A DNA stretch of 64,000 bases from assembly GCA_029339505.1 (NCBI GenBank), contig JAQISU010000123.1, positions 3,704,501 through 3,768,500 on the forward strand. Direction: 5' to 3'. Shown here piece after piece: positions 50,984-62,660 of this stretch. Source of the DNA: Unio delphinus (taxonomy: Eukaryota; Mollusca; Bivalvia; Unionida; Unionidae). The notes beneath the pieces are model-generated. The model saw only the letters and a list, made by a program, of their open reading frames with translations, made no database searches and was not told the origin of the DNA. Each line of letters opens with the position of its first letter. Positions within the stretch are counted from its first letter, which is position 1. A program made the translations under genes and the position numbers.

Positions 50984-51249
50984 CCATTTTATTTTCGGAC
51001 ACAAAAACTGAAATAAAAATATATTTGAACATGTATATGTGGGGTGGGCATGACTTATCAGTACCACTGTGATATAAAGGTTAGACGGTGTAGGTCTCAA
51101 AAAGAGGATTCAATCAATGAAGCAAGGAACAAAATGACTGGAAAAAGTGGTTTATTTATTTTCTGTATTAATAATCCCAATACTGTGCTGTCATGCATAG
51201 ATCATGAAAACAAAAGAACATGAAAAGTTTACTCAGACAATTTACTTAC

Positions 51250-52347
51250 TCGTTTCCTCGTTCTGGACGTTCTCCAAATTGTTGTCTATACTGGTAGTAT
51301 ACAACTATTAAAGCATGGATGTCGAGACAAACTGGACCGAACAATGGATGGTGTGTTATACAATGTATGCCTGGTATTCATTGCAGATACGTGTGACCTT
51401 CTCTATGTCACAACAATATACACATTCCCTTGATGTGGGCATTACCAAACAATGTTCACAATTACACCTAAAATAAGAGTTTTCTTTAACGCATTGTACT
51501 GTGCTTATCAAATTTATTCCTATATTTATGAACACATCAACATCACAGTACAATGACGCAAACTGACTAATGTCAGGAACAGGTTAAACATTTAGTACAG
51601 CCCTGTAAAATTAAATTAGAGATGAAAGAAAATAGAAGCTGCAAGTAGATGACTATCACATAAAAAAGGGTTTATTTCATAGTTTATAACATACACTATT
51701 TGCATACTTAAAGAAATTAGAAATTTTAACTTATAATACCGTGTACAAAATATGAATTCAATTTTGCTATCATGTATCAGTAAATATCATGCCTATTTCA
51801 ACAGTAGTGCAAAAGAGGACGTCCTCTTCTAGGAATCTTAAGTACTTCTAAATCGTATCAATTTTTTCACAGGTTTTCGAAGCTTACAACTGTTATTCAA
51901 TGTACATTTTACTTATGAACGTATAAATACGTCTCTACCCATGAAATGCAATACACTTTTACATCCTTTATTACAGGTGAGAAACATTCATTTGTAAACG
52001 AATATGATACTGTGGAACACTACTGCAAATATCGTCGAAAACATATATTTATCGTAACTTAATCCGTAGACATATTCAGAAAACATTTTCCATGAACTGT
52101 CCGTCAGTCTATCTCGTCTTTCTTCTTCGTAATCTTCATCTGCAGCTTCGGATTCGTCTGTATTAGAAACATAGGGTTTAAACTGGTTCGGATTAATTTG
52201 GGTACCGGCAGCGGCTTGTACACCATCATCATAATATTCTGAGCTTATTAAATCACCATCTTCGAATGGCTAAGACCCACAGGACAGTGACAATTCACTT
52301 CCTTCAAAATCGCAACTTTCGTGTTGAGTTTCTGAAGACTTTTTCAT
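51250..52347 (-). pseudogene. P2X7 'ballast'-like cysteine-domain gene, broken
   Basis: Exon 1 (52347-52085) encodes an acidic leader with QINPNQFKPYVS and RRDRLTDSSW. Exon 2 (51467-51250) encodes CNCEHCLVMPTSRECVYCCD and, after a one-base frameshift near 51365, CITHHPLFGPVCLD followed by YYQYRQQFG. The cysteine order (C-x-C-x2-C, EC-x2-CC, C-I-T, C-L) matches the zinc-binding cytoplasmic domain of P2X7 receptors and its free-standing relatives. The join (weak donor GTTTTC, acceptor TTATTTTAG) keeps frame. Exon 1 has one in-frame TAG (about 52270), and a donor GTAAGT at 51249 implies a missing or distant third exon. No ion-channel part is present. Confidence 0.75.
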
Positions 52348-52384
52348 AATGTGACGACATCAACTCTGCCATTGTTTACAACAA

Positions 52385-52404
52385 GTGTTCATAATGTGAC
52401 GTCA
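52385..52404 (-). promoter_or_regulatory. Subterminal inverted repeat with CRE palindrome (right)
   Basis: Perfect inverse copy of 48131-48150, 38 bases upstream of the P2X7-like ATG. A partial second copy (TCGTCACATTATGAA on the minus strand) overlaps that ATG. Confidence 0.75.
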
Positions 52405-52673
52405 CGCGTTGTTTTCACTAAATACCGGAAATGGTCGGCAGTTGCGTTTGGTTATTATCGTAAACAGGTGCAAATGCGATATTAGATCGGCTCCCATTCA
52501 GTTATTACTTAAAATTTTTCAATCGGATTTTTTACATTCGTAGTTTGAATATATATTCTCATTAACCAAGAAATAAACTGAATAAGTGTGGATACACTGT
52601 TAATGGCACTTTAAGTCTTACATTTGTATGTTAATTAATAATGTATAGTAAACTGAATAACCAATTGTACATA

Positions 52674-52675
52674 GA

Positions 52676-52717
<42 letters not shown>

Positions 52718-52781
52718 TACATACATACATACATACATACATACATACATACATACATACATACATACATACATACATACA

Positions 52782-52810
<29 letters not shown>
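52674..52810. repeat. (CA)n-(CATA)n microsatellite
   Basis: About 36 bases of CA are followed by about 95 bases of CATA, 60 bases outside the right end of the TIR element. All open frames over it are artefacts. Confidence 0.98.
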
Positions 52811-52812
<2 letters not shown>

Positions 52813-53462
52813 TACTTGTACAGAAAGACGTGTGAGCAGAGAATAAACAATATTCTAGGTTGTTCATTTTTAGGTTCATCATACTGTTTAGAACTAAAAG
52901 TTGTTTAGGACTAAACGTCGTATCATTAATACTATTAAGATAATGCACGGAGAACTGCGACATTGTCTGGGTTATAAAATGCTGTTTGTGTTTAATGCAG
53001 GCCTACCAACCCTTTTATAAACTGCTGTCAATGTTTTTCAGGACTGACGCTAATACATTATATTTTCAAAAAGTGTGTGCAAAAAACAGTTTATGTTTAA
53101 TTTCTCTGAGTTTTAACAAAATCCTTTTTTCCTTGATAATAAAAAAAGTTTTCAAATATTGTCAGTGAGATTTCATTTTCGCTACATGAAGAGTCTATAT
53201 TGTTGTACGTTGTATCAAAGTATAATCAATTGAAAGAAATGGGACGTAGCTATTACCATATTTTTTTAGCAATTTCTTCACAATTAGAGTACCATAACTA
53301 ACCCCCACCCCCATCCCCAACTACCTGTGCAAATTGTGCATTACCAATAGCCCATAAGGAGCACATGCCTAATCAGAATGTGTATGTTTACAAATGATAA
53401 TTGGAAAGATTCACCAAAGGTTACAGAGTCCATTCTCCTGATCAATAATTTTATTGATGGTT
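52811..53462. other. Intergenic, nothing recognised
   Basis: The only open frames are short and AT-driven; no repeat or gene is supported. Confidence 0.45.
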
Positions 53463-53469
53463 ACATTGG

Positions 53470-53740
53470 TGGGGAAACAACAGCAAGAACCAGATCACGA
53501 ACTTTGTAAAAACATTGGGAAACAACAGCAAGAACCAGACCACGAGCTTTGTAAAAACATTGGGAAACAACAGCAAGAACCAGACCACGAGCTTTGTAAA
53601 AACATTGGGAAACAACAGCAAGAACCAGACCACGAGCTTTGTAAAAACATTGGGAAACAACAGCAAGAACCAGACCACGAGCTTTGTAAAAACATTGGGA
53701 AACAACAACGATAACCAGACCACGAGCTTTGTAAAAACGT
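53470..53740. repeat. Minisatellite, 45-bp unit, six copies
   Basis: The unit GGGAAACAACAGCAAGAACC plus AGACCACGAGCTTTGTAAAA plus ACATT repeats six times with few changes. As 45 is a multiple of three, several frames stay open on both strands; there is no evidence of translation. Confidence 0.95.
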
Positions 53741-53759
53741 GATCGTTTACTTCTAGTGT

Positions 53760-55010
53760 ATGGTATCCACTGAACATGCTGGGGATTAGATAAAATTCAT
53801 TAGAAGTTTCTAACGTGCAACAGGGGAATAATTTGTATAAACAACTGTAAAGCTCGTGCAAACACTTGTCAATCAGAAGACTTTAACAGCGTTGTTTTAA
53901 AGACTACGAGAGAAATAAATCAAAAGGGATTTTCATCTCTAGACAATAGATTCGGGCGTTTGCCAGTTAAATACGTCTGTCATAACAAGAACAATTATTG
54001 ATTTGCTGATAACCGAAATTACGTTTTCTTCTTTATTTACTCGCAGATTAGGAAGCTTTCTCTCATAGCAATTGGTAAACAAGTTTTTGTATTAAACAAA
54101 GTTATTAATCATCGTTTATATATTTTGCTTTTCTTGCATTTAATATCAAAACAGTCTAAAAAATACTGATATTTAGAATCTTTTTTTCCCATTGTGGCCT
54201 ATAACTTTTTTTGGGCATCCTAAACAATACTAAAGTACACATGTTGGAATATTGGATATAGACTTGATTCAATAACATACTTTCATCACCAGGACGATGT
54301 ACTATCTGCCATTAGTTATCTTCGCTAAGCTCAGAAAAACATTTCCTTATTCTCACAACAGTAAACTGAATGTCGTAATCCATCTCCTAGAATTAAAATT
54401 ATAACCAATTTTCAGGTTTCTTGTGAATAAATATCCAAGGATTAAGCAGTGTGCATATATGGAGTTTTTGACCGATGGTCAATTGTACTTAACTGGAAAA
54501 TTCGCATGAAATCAAAGTATAGCAATAAATGCGTCAAGTCTAGTGAAATTCTTAACTGACACGCTTGTCTTATTATGCAGTTAACCTTTTGTACGTTAAT
54601 CCCGTACGCACAGTGAATTATACTTGAAGTATATTGTTATAACAGTTTTCTGATTTAAATAACAAAAGAGGTAAAATGGGTCGTTACTCGCAGAAGAGTA
54701 AAATCATCGTTTTTAACAAATCTTCACTACTGTTTTCAGGAGCCACGGTTCCCTAATGAACTTTTTATTGTCTATACTATATGATGAAACGGGTATTATT
54801 TATGTGATATGGTGAAATGAGTATTTGCTAAATCCGTAGTAAAAAATGCATACGTAAAAGTCCAGTTTGTGATTTAGTACCGTTACAGGTGTACCTAATC
54901 TTTTACCAATCAGTTCAACACCATCCAAGGCACAGCTGTTGTATTCTACGACCTTTACTTTTCAAAAAGAACTTGACAGGACATACAATGATAAAACATT
55001 GAACAGTGCG
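53760..55010. other. Intergenic, nothing recognised
   Basis: No supported feature on either strand. Confidence 0.45.
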
Positions 55011-55011
55011 T

Positions 55012-55720
55012 ACCTCCATGTATTAATTCATACATGAAATGACAGATCTTCCTAATAGCCCACACCGCTACGTGTTAATTCATACATTAAATTACACGTC
55101 TTCCCATACTAACATGTATTAATTCATATATGAAATGACAGATCATCAAATAGCCCACACCGCTCCATGTTAAATCATACATGAAATGACAGATCTTCAA
55201 ATAGCTCACATAGCTACGTGTTAATTCATACATTAAATTACACATCTTTACATACTGCCATTTGTTAATTCATACATGAAATGGTAGATATTCATAAAGT
55301 CCACGTGGTCACGTGCTAATTTATACATGAAATAATCTAACAGCCTAGATGACAAAGTGGTAATTCAACATCAATGACAGATTTTCAAATAGCCTTCACC
55401 GCCAAATACTAATTCATACATGAAATGGTAATCTTCAAATAGACCACATTGTGGATCGTAAAATAGCCCACACGATCACGTGTTAATTCATACACTAAAT
55501 GACACATCTTCGAATAGCAAATAAAAGCCAAGATGACCACGTGTTAATTCATACACGAAATGGTAGATCTTCATATAAAACACATGGTCACGTGTTAATT
55601 CATACACGAAATGACACATCTTCGAATATCACAAAAGGTCACTTTCTAATTCATAATGAAATCATAGATCTTCAAATAGCCCACATGGGCACGTGTTAAT
55701 TTATACATGAAAAGATCTAA
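55012..55720. repeat. Degenerate minisatellite, about 55-65-bp unit
   Basis: Variants of CACGTGTTAATTCATACATG, AAATGACAGATCTTCAAATA and GCCCACA recur about twelve times with indels. Copies are more diverged than in the other arrays. Confidence 0.9.
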
Positions 55721-55729
55721 CTTATTTCT

Positions 55730-56301
55730 TCCTTCACTTATAATACAGGCCGCCCTAATTTGAGCTAGTAATGTGCTGAAAATGGTGCTAACTCCCGAAA
55801 CACTGTAAGACATGAAACGTTATACTAGGTAAAGGTTATAATAACACTTTATGACAACGACATAACAAAATATTTACTCAAACTAGTAAATGACAATATA
55901 AAGATTATGATGTTATGTTTTCTCATTTTGCTGTGTTTTGATTGGTTAAACTCGACAACTGTCTTTGCTTAAATATAACAAATTCACATGTGCATACGAA
56001 TGTGATATAATTCCACAAATTTTCATGATGAAGTCCGAATCTCTGACGTCACATGCAGGGTGACAAAAGAGGCTAAGAATACTGGCAACGAAACGCATGT
56101 GTTCTACGTCTGCAATCGATGCAGAGTATGCATTACATACTACATATAGGTGACGAATTCTTTTTTCCTATCTCAGTTTTGTCACATAGCATTATCGAAG
56201 GAAAATGACAAATCTTAATATTTGCTATTTATCTCTATTATTATTATTATTATTATATTGTTTAAATTATTATTATTATTATTACTGTTTTCTTTCAGCT
56301 A

Positions 56302-56342
<41 letters not shown>

Positions 56343-58500
56343 TTTTATTATCATTGTTGTTGTTGTTGTTCCAACCAATTAAAGGATATTAGTAGCTAAC
56401 ATGACGATCTAAATGCTTTCTTTTTACTGAACTTTATTAGCAATTTTCGTTTGGTATACACTTCAAACTTTATTTGAATATTACCCAAGATGGGTGCACT
56501 TTAAAGCTTCTTATTTTGCATAGGCTGGATTTAAAAAAAAAAAAAAAACAACTAATTCCCAAATAACCTCACTGGTTGTACCTACACTTTAAAAAAAATC
56601 TTTTACACCTTAGATATTGCTCAAAAAATTTTTAATTCCCTTTATTTTGGGTCTATGTTTGACGTGTACAATATGATCTAAAGAGTCTACCGCTTTGACT
56701 TACATTATATGTGCAAGTTTCCAAACATCTACAAGCTCAGCTTGGTCAATTTCACTTCCTGAACTTCAGTGGTAAACTGTAAAAGCAAAAAGAACTGATC
56801 TTTATTCTTTTTTTTTTTGTTAAACTTTTTACATAATTTTATATAATTGGTTATTCAGTCATTGCACTTTCCGAAGCAGGTATTGATTAGTCTGGCAACA
56901 TTCATTGCTCTACTTTAATAACTGCTCAAGATAAGCGTACTTGACACTAATTCAAGCTGAGTCTTTTATCACAAAGGAGCAGACATTTTTGTTAACTGTG
57001 TACTTGGAAATTTCAGTCACAGTGCGTAAAAGTAGTATTGAGGTATACCAAAATTCTCTCAATTGTGCATGTTGCAAATGTAAAAGAACTTCACCTCAAA
57101 CTTAAATAACATGTACAGAGCGTCTGCAAAAGAGAGTGAGCATAACGTTATTCCAGCTTGTATTACTTCGAAAATTTCACACTAAGCGGCAACAATAATT
57201 CAACACCAATTACGTAGTATTATCATTTGTTGCTTACGTTTTTCTCTGATCAAATTGCGTTTTGCGGAAAATTAAAAATACTGATGTGATTCGCATCTCA
57301 AGGACACATTTTTCCATATGATTCTTTAACAAAACAAATCATATAATTGTCTGGACAATTCAGCTATAGTTACAAGTTGGGGTGGGTGGAGTGAGTGGGT
57401 GGATAAAAGAGTTATTCCGTTCTTCCCGATTTTTACATACATGTGCCTATAATCAAAAGACTTCAAGAATGTTGAAATCTATGAATCGTACTTATTATCA
57501 ATATTCATATAATAAAGCAACTGCATACTTTGATTTCGTTTAATACCAGGATGTATCAACCATATAAATATCATGCTTTCCTTGAATTATCACCGCGATG
57601 GATACCACTTTTCTGTGGTTGATGAATTCTTGTATCAGCCTCACTAAAAGTTAGTATGTGTATCATATCGTCTGCAACAAAAGACTATAGCTATGTCAAT
57701 GGACGATGTGTTTTGGAAGAATAAATTTATAAATGGTAACCTGCATCGATTTTCTCCCTTAACAAAAGCTAGGTAAAAGAAATATAACCAGTAAGAGCTA
57801 TTCATCATTAAGCATGTGTCAATTGTTAAACAAACTTTAATTTTGTTCTAGAAGGAGGAACTTTTGACCCTCATAAGGGAATCTGTTTCGCTTTTTAAGT
57901 TAGTCTTGTAACTGATGTTATGATCAAGGATTGTCAGTCGAGCTTAAAACATTTGTTATGGTAAGTTATACTATGTTGTGAACATTTTGGGATGAATTTT
58001 ATTTTCTTCAAATTATTGAATTCAAGTGATTATTTTTATCTGGAAAGAAATAATCTTCAGATTTAATTCTTGGACAAGGACATTTACTAAAATGTATACG
58101 TATTTCAAAACTGGGACAATATTTTATGTGATTCAACAACTCTGACTATTGCTGATGTCATCGCCTTCCATCTTGAATTTTATCGGGATTTGAACTGAGA
58201 TTCACTTAGAACTTTTCATTGATAATATCTCTTATTTTTAGTTCTGGATTAGGTTTTGGAATTTAATTTGTAAAACCGTAAGTTCTTTCTTCTAATTTTA
58301 TTCACTTTGTGTTCTATGCAAATACATTATTTGTTAAATTTTACAAATCTTGTTGTCTTCAGTATTTTTGTTACTATTTTAAGAGCATATATTCTTAACA
58401 GGATATTTAAGTGCTATAAGAACAATGGCAAGTTCGAATATGAATGGTACATAATACATATTTATAATACTGTACATATTAGCCTTTAGAGAACGCTGAG
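55730..58500. other. Mostly featureless; (ATT)n and doubtful exon-like pieces
   Basis: (ATT)n-rich sequence lies at 56236-56360. On the minus strand 56776-56704 has a good acceptor and donor but no frame that joins other candidates, so I do not call it. Nothing else is supported. Confidence 0.4.
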
Positions 58501-59026
58501 TTGATAACATTCTCGGTCAATGATCTCACCTACCTTTACAAAGATATGCATCATTTTAAATAAGAACTGAAAGGCTTATTTATCGTCTCAAGAAAACAAC
58601 CCGGGAGAGCCGCAAGCTAGCGAACAAGATCGCCTACTCTGTTAAAACAAATTATGGTTGCAATTGAAATATGTTAAAATACCACCGGTTTTTGTACAAC
58701 GTGCATGTAATTGTATGTTAATTTGATATAGAAAAAAACTATATTCAAAACCCTCTTCGCATACAAACAACAAAACTCTCACTTTAACAATGTCTCTTCA
58801 AGTGTTAGGAAAAAAAACTGCAAGATCATTTCTAGTGAAAGCCCGAGTAGCTTATAAGAAATGGGAAGTGATACTAAATATGATGGGTCTAAACAATGAC
58901 ACAATTGTGAAGTCAAGATCAATGTTTCTCAAGAAAAACACTGCCCCCTTTTCAAGTGTACGGCAAATCATAACACCCAGCTATTAAACAACACATTAAA
59001 ATAAGCGTCAAACAAACATTTCTTAC

Positions 59027-59094
59027 CAGTAAATTAGTTAGCTCACCCATCAATTCTAATCGGAAACGATGCGTACAATCTCGCAAAAATGGAC
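59027..59094 (-). CDS. Candidate exon of an unidentified minus-strand gene
   Basis: Between the acceptor ACATTCAGTAACCAG and the donor GTAAGA lie two bases plus 22 codons encoding PFLRDCTHRFRLELMGELTN then LL. The composition looks coding, but the segment is short and an open frame of this length is not rare by chance. The incoming phase does not match the exon at 60846-60720, so another exon would be needed between them. Confidence 0.3.
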
Positions 59095-59099
59095 CTGGT

Positions 59100-60565
59100 T
59101 ACTGAATGTAATCATTCAAATCATTTGCCAGGATTATCTACAATCTTGATTAGTTCAGCTGTCTGCTATCTTTTGTTATGATAACAAAGGATGAATATTT
59201 ATTTTAAAAGGTAGAACATATGACAGTATAACAATTCACTGCAGAGCATTCGGCTTTCATAGCAAATAACGTTCTTTGATGTCTTATCTGTATTTAATAA
59301 AACACAAAACTGTCCATTAGGCAGAACCAAGCGGTGTTTATTAAACCTTCTTGTTCTAGTATATTCCCATTTTAAATCCCTATAATTCTCAAGACATAAA
59401 TTTAAACACGTACGTTCTTAATAATGTTCCCTGCTTAAGTAAAATTTCAAGGTAACTTTGCTATGAAGAGATTTAGAAATAAGCAAACTTTTGAACTGAC
59501 TGTTTTATGTGAGATTATTTCAATAAAAGAAAATAAATTATTTCAAATGTCTGCTTTAAGAAACAAGATTTAGTTACATATTCAAGGTGAAATATCGCGT
59601 TGATGGTTGGCACGACAACACATCCTTGCTAAGGCTGTAACCCACATATTGTTGAATGCAATCATTATATTTGTTTAAGGATAGTATGTGACCAAATGCG
59701 CAGCAATTGGGTTGGAAACAAAGGATATCATTAATAACTAGGTGTATATTTACGTAATATATTTCTTTCAGTTTGTTCACCACCTGCCAATTCGTTTTTC
59801 ACAAACTTGTGATAATTAAGTTCTTATTGCGAAGCCTATAAAAATATCTTTGCATTTCAAACTTAAAAACCAAAATATTTGCATGCGATGTAGGGAAAGG
59901 ATGATTACTGTTTATTTTGACATTCCCATGAAATTGCAACTAAACGATATACTATATACAAAGAATTTAAAATTACATAACAAAAACAACACCTTACCGT
60001 TTTCTTTTGATCATAATCCAAACCATTATAGAAAGTTCATTGACTATAGAATGGGTGTCCTCATCAGGTGTGCACTACGTAATCTGCAAGGCATTATGGC
60101 TATCGATACTAGTCAAGCAGCAAGTGTTCTGATAACTATTTAGGCCACTGCTGGGTATCTCACATCCCACAATATCACATATCAATAGATGTATGCTTTT
60201 TCTACATGCTTCTTACGAGATCGGTTCATGTTTCTCGGTATGAAACATTAACCTACCCTTATCAGCACTCATCTTCTCGCGGTCACGGACCCTTCAGTAT
60301 AATACTATGTCAACACTCAACTTCTTGTGCTATCTAGAAACGAGTCCACTTTGACATGAACTAGGGCTTCCCTGGAGACGACGCACTCTGGCCGTCCAGA
60401 TATCCCTTTGTATACGGACATACTAATCCTAATACACTAGATGAATACTGGACCACCACTGCGAATACCAATCTTATCTGCCCATTGAACCTGCCACTGT
60501 AAAAAAAAAAAACCTGGTAAACTAGCCTGATTTCGGGCTTGCTTATTAAAGAACTCTCAAAATCT
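59100..60565. other. Nothing recognised
   Basis: The frame at 59850-60143 is uninterrupted for 97 codons but has no splice context or family resemblance. Confidence 0.4.
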
Positions 60566-60688
<123 letters not shown>

Positions 60689-60719
60689 GAATTGGTAAAT
60701 ATTTTGAGTAATTTGTCAC

Positions 60720-60846
60720 CTGATATTGTCCAGCAAAATGCTTCTCAATTAACTTGAACTCTTCTTTAAGAAACTGAGTGGAGGATAAAAACCTGCTTTC
60801 CACACCTGGTGTCAAAATCATATCAAAGGCTTCTCTGAGGCATTTA
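60720..60846 (-). CDS. Candidate conserved exon, unidentified protein
   Basis: The acceptor TAGTACGTTACAG and a CAG/GTGACA donor bound one base plus 42 codons. The peptide KCLREAFDMILTPGVESRFL then SSTQFLKEEFKLIEKHFAGQ, YQ is amphipathic-helical with no low complexity, unlike everything around it. I cannot name the protein. The reading frame stays open upstream into the neighbouring minisatellite, which is a coincidence of the repeat. No partner exon is certain. Confidence 0.45.
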
Positions 60847-60879
60847 CTGTAACGTACTATACTCATACAATGTATTCTC

Positions 60880-61391
60880 TCCTCCCTCTCCTTCCAGGTT
60901 TTCTCGTACAGACTGCATCCCTGTGGTGTATTCTCCGCTCCATTTCTCTTACGGACTTTACACATACAATGTATTCTATCCTCTATTTCCCCTTTGGACT
61001 AAACTACAGACATTACATTTACAATGTAATCCCACTACCATTTCTCTGACAGACTAAACCCATACAATGTAATCCCACCTCCGTTTCTCCGATAGACTAA
61101 ACCCATACAATGTAATCCCACCTCCATTTCTACTATAGACTAAACCCATACAATGTAATCCTACCTCTATTTCTCCTATAGACCCTACAATATAATCCCA
61201 CCTCTATTTCTCCAATAGTCTAACCCTACAGTGTTATCTCTCCTTTATTTCAATTATAGACATTAACCGTACAATGTATTCTCTCTTCCGTTCTCCTTTG
61301 CACTATACACCTACAATATATTATCTCTTCCTTTACTCATTTAAACCCAACCCCAACAGTGTATACTCGCCTCCATTTCTCTTACAGACTA
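60880..61391. repeat. Minisatellite, about 45-bp unit (left part)
   Basis: Variants of GACTAAACCCATACAATGTA, ATCCCACCTCCATTTCTCC repeat about eleven times. The array is cut at 61391 by a 1.1-kb insertion and resumes at 62492. Confidence 0.9.
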
Positions 61392-62489
61392 TGGGTTGTT
61401 TTCACAGACGTCACGATTAAGTACGCGAATACCCACAATTCAACGCGCGCGCACCTTCTGCCGCTATTTTAAGTCCCTAAAAACTGTTGTCAACATTAGT
61501 CATCATGTATATTCAAGAATAATAATCTGATTTAACTATCAATAAGGATATTTACTTCTTCGACACGATACATAGATTATACTTGAAATTATGTGCACTA
61601 TAGCACAAAAATAAAAATAAAGCTGGAAGCTTCCTTGCTTATATCGAAAGACAGAATAGTAAAGTAGAACCGTAATCGTGTATATTGATATCTAAGAAAT
61701 GCACTTTTTGTTGTTGTTTACAAACAGACAATATTAACGTTTTTAAAAAGTCATTCGTATCATATCCCTAAGCTTGTCATTTTGAAAGAGTATTTCCAGA
61801 TCATGATTTTCTGGATACAACATCAGTCACGAATTAAAATTTCATAGCATGTATTTTATGCTAGAACTTTTATGTACAAATATTTTTCGCGACAACATGT
61901 GTTTGTGCCATAGAATATTTGAGAAATCAATTTAATTAGTATATTCAAATATTGTATTTGTGGAGGGGATGGTGGACGTAGGCTTATACTAGATGAAAGC
62001 GATAACCGGTCAATGAAGTTTCATCTTTAGTGTATTCAAACGAAACACGTGTCTGACGGACCACGACATTGTTTCGAATGTCAAAATGATGTATTCCTGA
62101 AATGCTTTTAGAAATATGAAATTGTATATAAACAATTGGCTTTGAAACTTTAACGATAATCAAATGCTTGATTTAAGCCAGTGAAAATCGAAAATCATTA
62201 CATGGTTCTACTTGGTTGTATATCCATTTGTTTATGCGTTTGTTTATTGATGGATCTATTTGTTTAGGAAAGAATAACAAATATGGTTGAAATATAAATA
62301 TTTTACTTGAAGATAACACGTAAAAAGAGTCACGCGATTCGATCTCGCGAGGTTGACATGTACAACAGAATGTGATGTATTTTTATATTTTTACTCACAA
62401 AATGAAACGTGCCAATTATGTGGGATAGGGACTCAAAATGGCGGATATGGAAGTACACACCTTCTGTGACGTCACGTGAAAACAACGGA
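61392..62489. mobile_element. 1,098-bp non-autonomous TIR element in a minisatellite
   Basis: The left end reads TGGGTTGTTTTCACAGACGT (CAC follows). The right end, inverted, reads TCCGTTGTTTTCACGTGACG (TCAC follows). TA dinucleotides flank both ends (61390-61391, 62490-62491). The interrupted minisatellite unit can be rejoined across the element (left ...CAGACTA, right ...ACCCATAC, consensus GACTAAACCCATAC). The interior has no open frame of note. Confidence 0.8.
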
Positions 62490-62491
62490 TA

Positions 62492-62660
62492 CCCATACGA
62501 TCTATTCTTCCCTCAGTCTCTCTTACATATTTTACCATACACTGTATTTTTTCCTCCAGATCTCTTACAGACAACACTATTACAGTGTAATCTCTCTCCC
62601 ACATCTCTTACAGACAACATTCCTACAATGCATTCTCTCCTCACTTTTCTTACTGACTTT
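62492..62660. repeat. Minisatellite, about 45-bp unit (right part)
   Basis: This continues the array at 60880: ACAGACAACA(C/T)T(A/C)(T)TACA(G/A)TG and CTCTCTCC(C/T) motifs repeat about three times. Open frames here on both strands are array artefacts. Confidence 0.85.

Larger units (their letters stand above)
47935..52610. mobile_element. 4.68-kb TIR element, Kolobok-like, with two convergent genes
   Basis: The ends are AGTGCCATACCAGTGTA (left) and, inverted, AGTGCCATTAACAGTGTA (right). They are flanked by CTAA (47931-47934) and TTAA (52611-52614). Internal blocks remain inverted: ATTCAGT/TTATTT near the tips, a CCGAT-GAA block, and a perfect 20-bp repeat 196 and 206 bases in. It carries a THAP transposase-like pseudogene (+) and a P2X7-like domain pseudogene (-), tail to tail. 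THAP plus TTAA targets point to the Kolobok superfamily; that assignment is inference. A truncated SINE is nested inside. Confidence 0.75.

Noticed and set aside
53451..53861. Overlapping repetitive ORFs on both strands
   Set aside because: The 45-bp unit keeps all frames open; being open on both strands argues against coding.
56704..56776. Minus-strand exon with good splice signals
   Set aside because: In the phase required by the candidate exon at 60720 it meets a stop after 15 codons; the other open frame needs a different acceptor.
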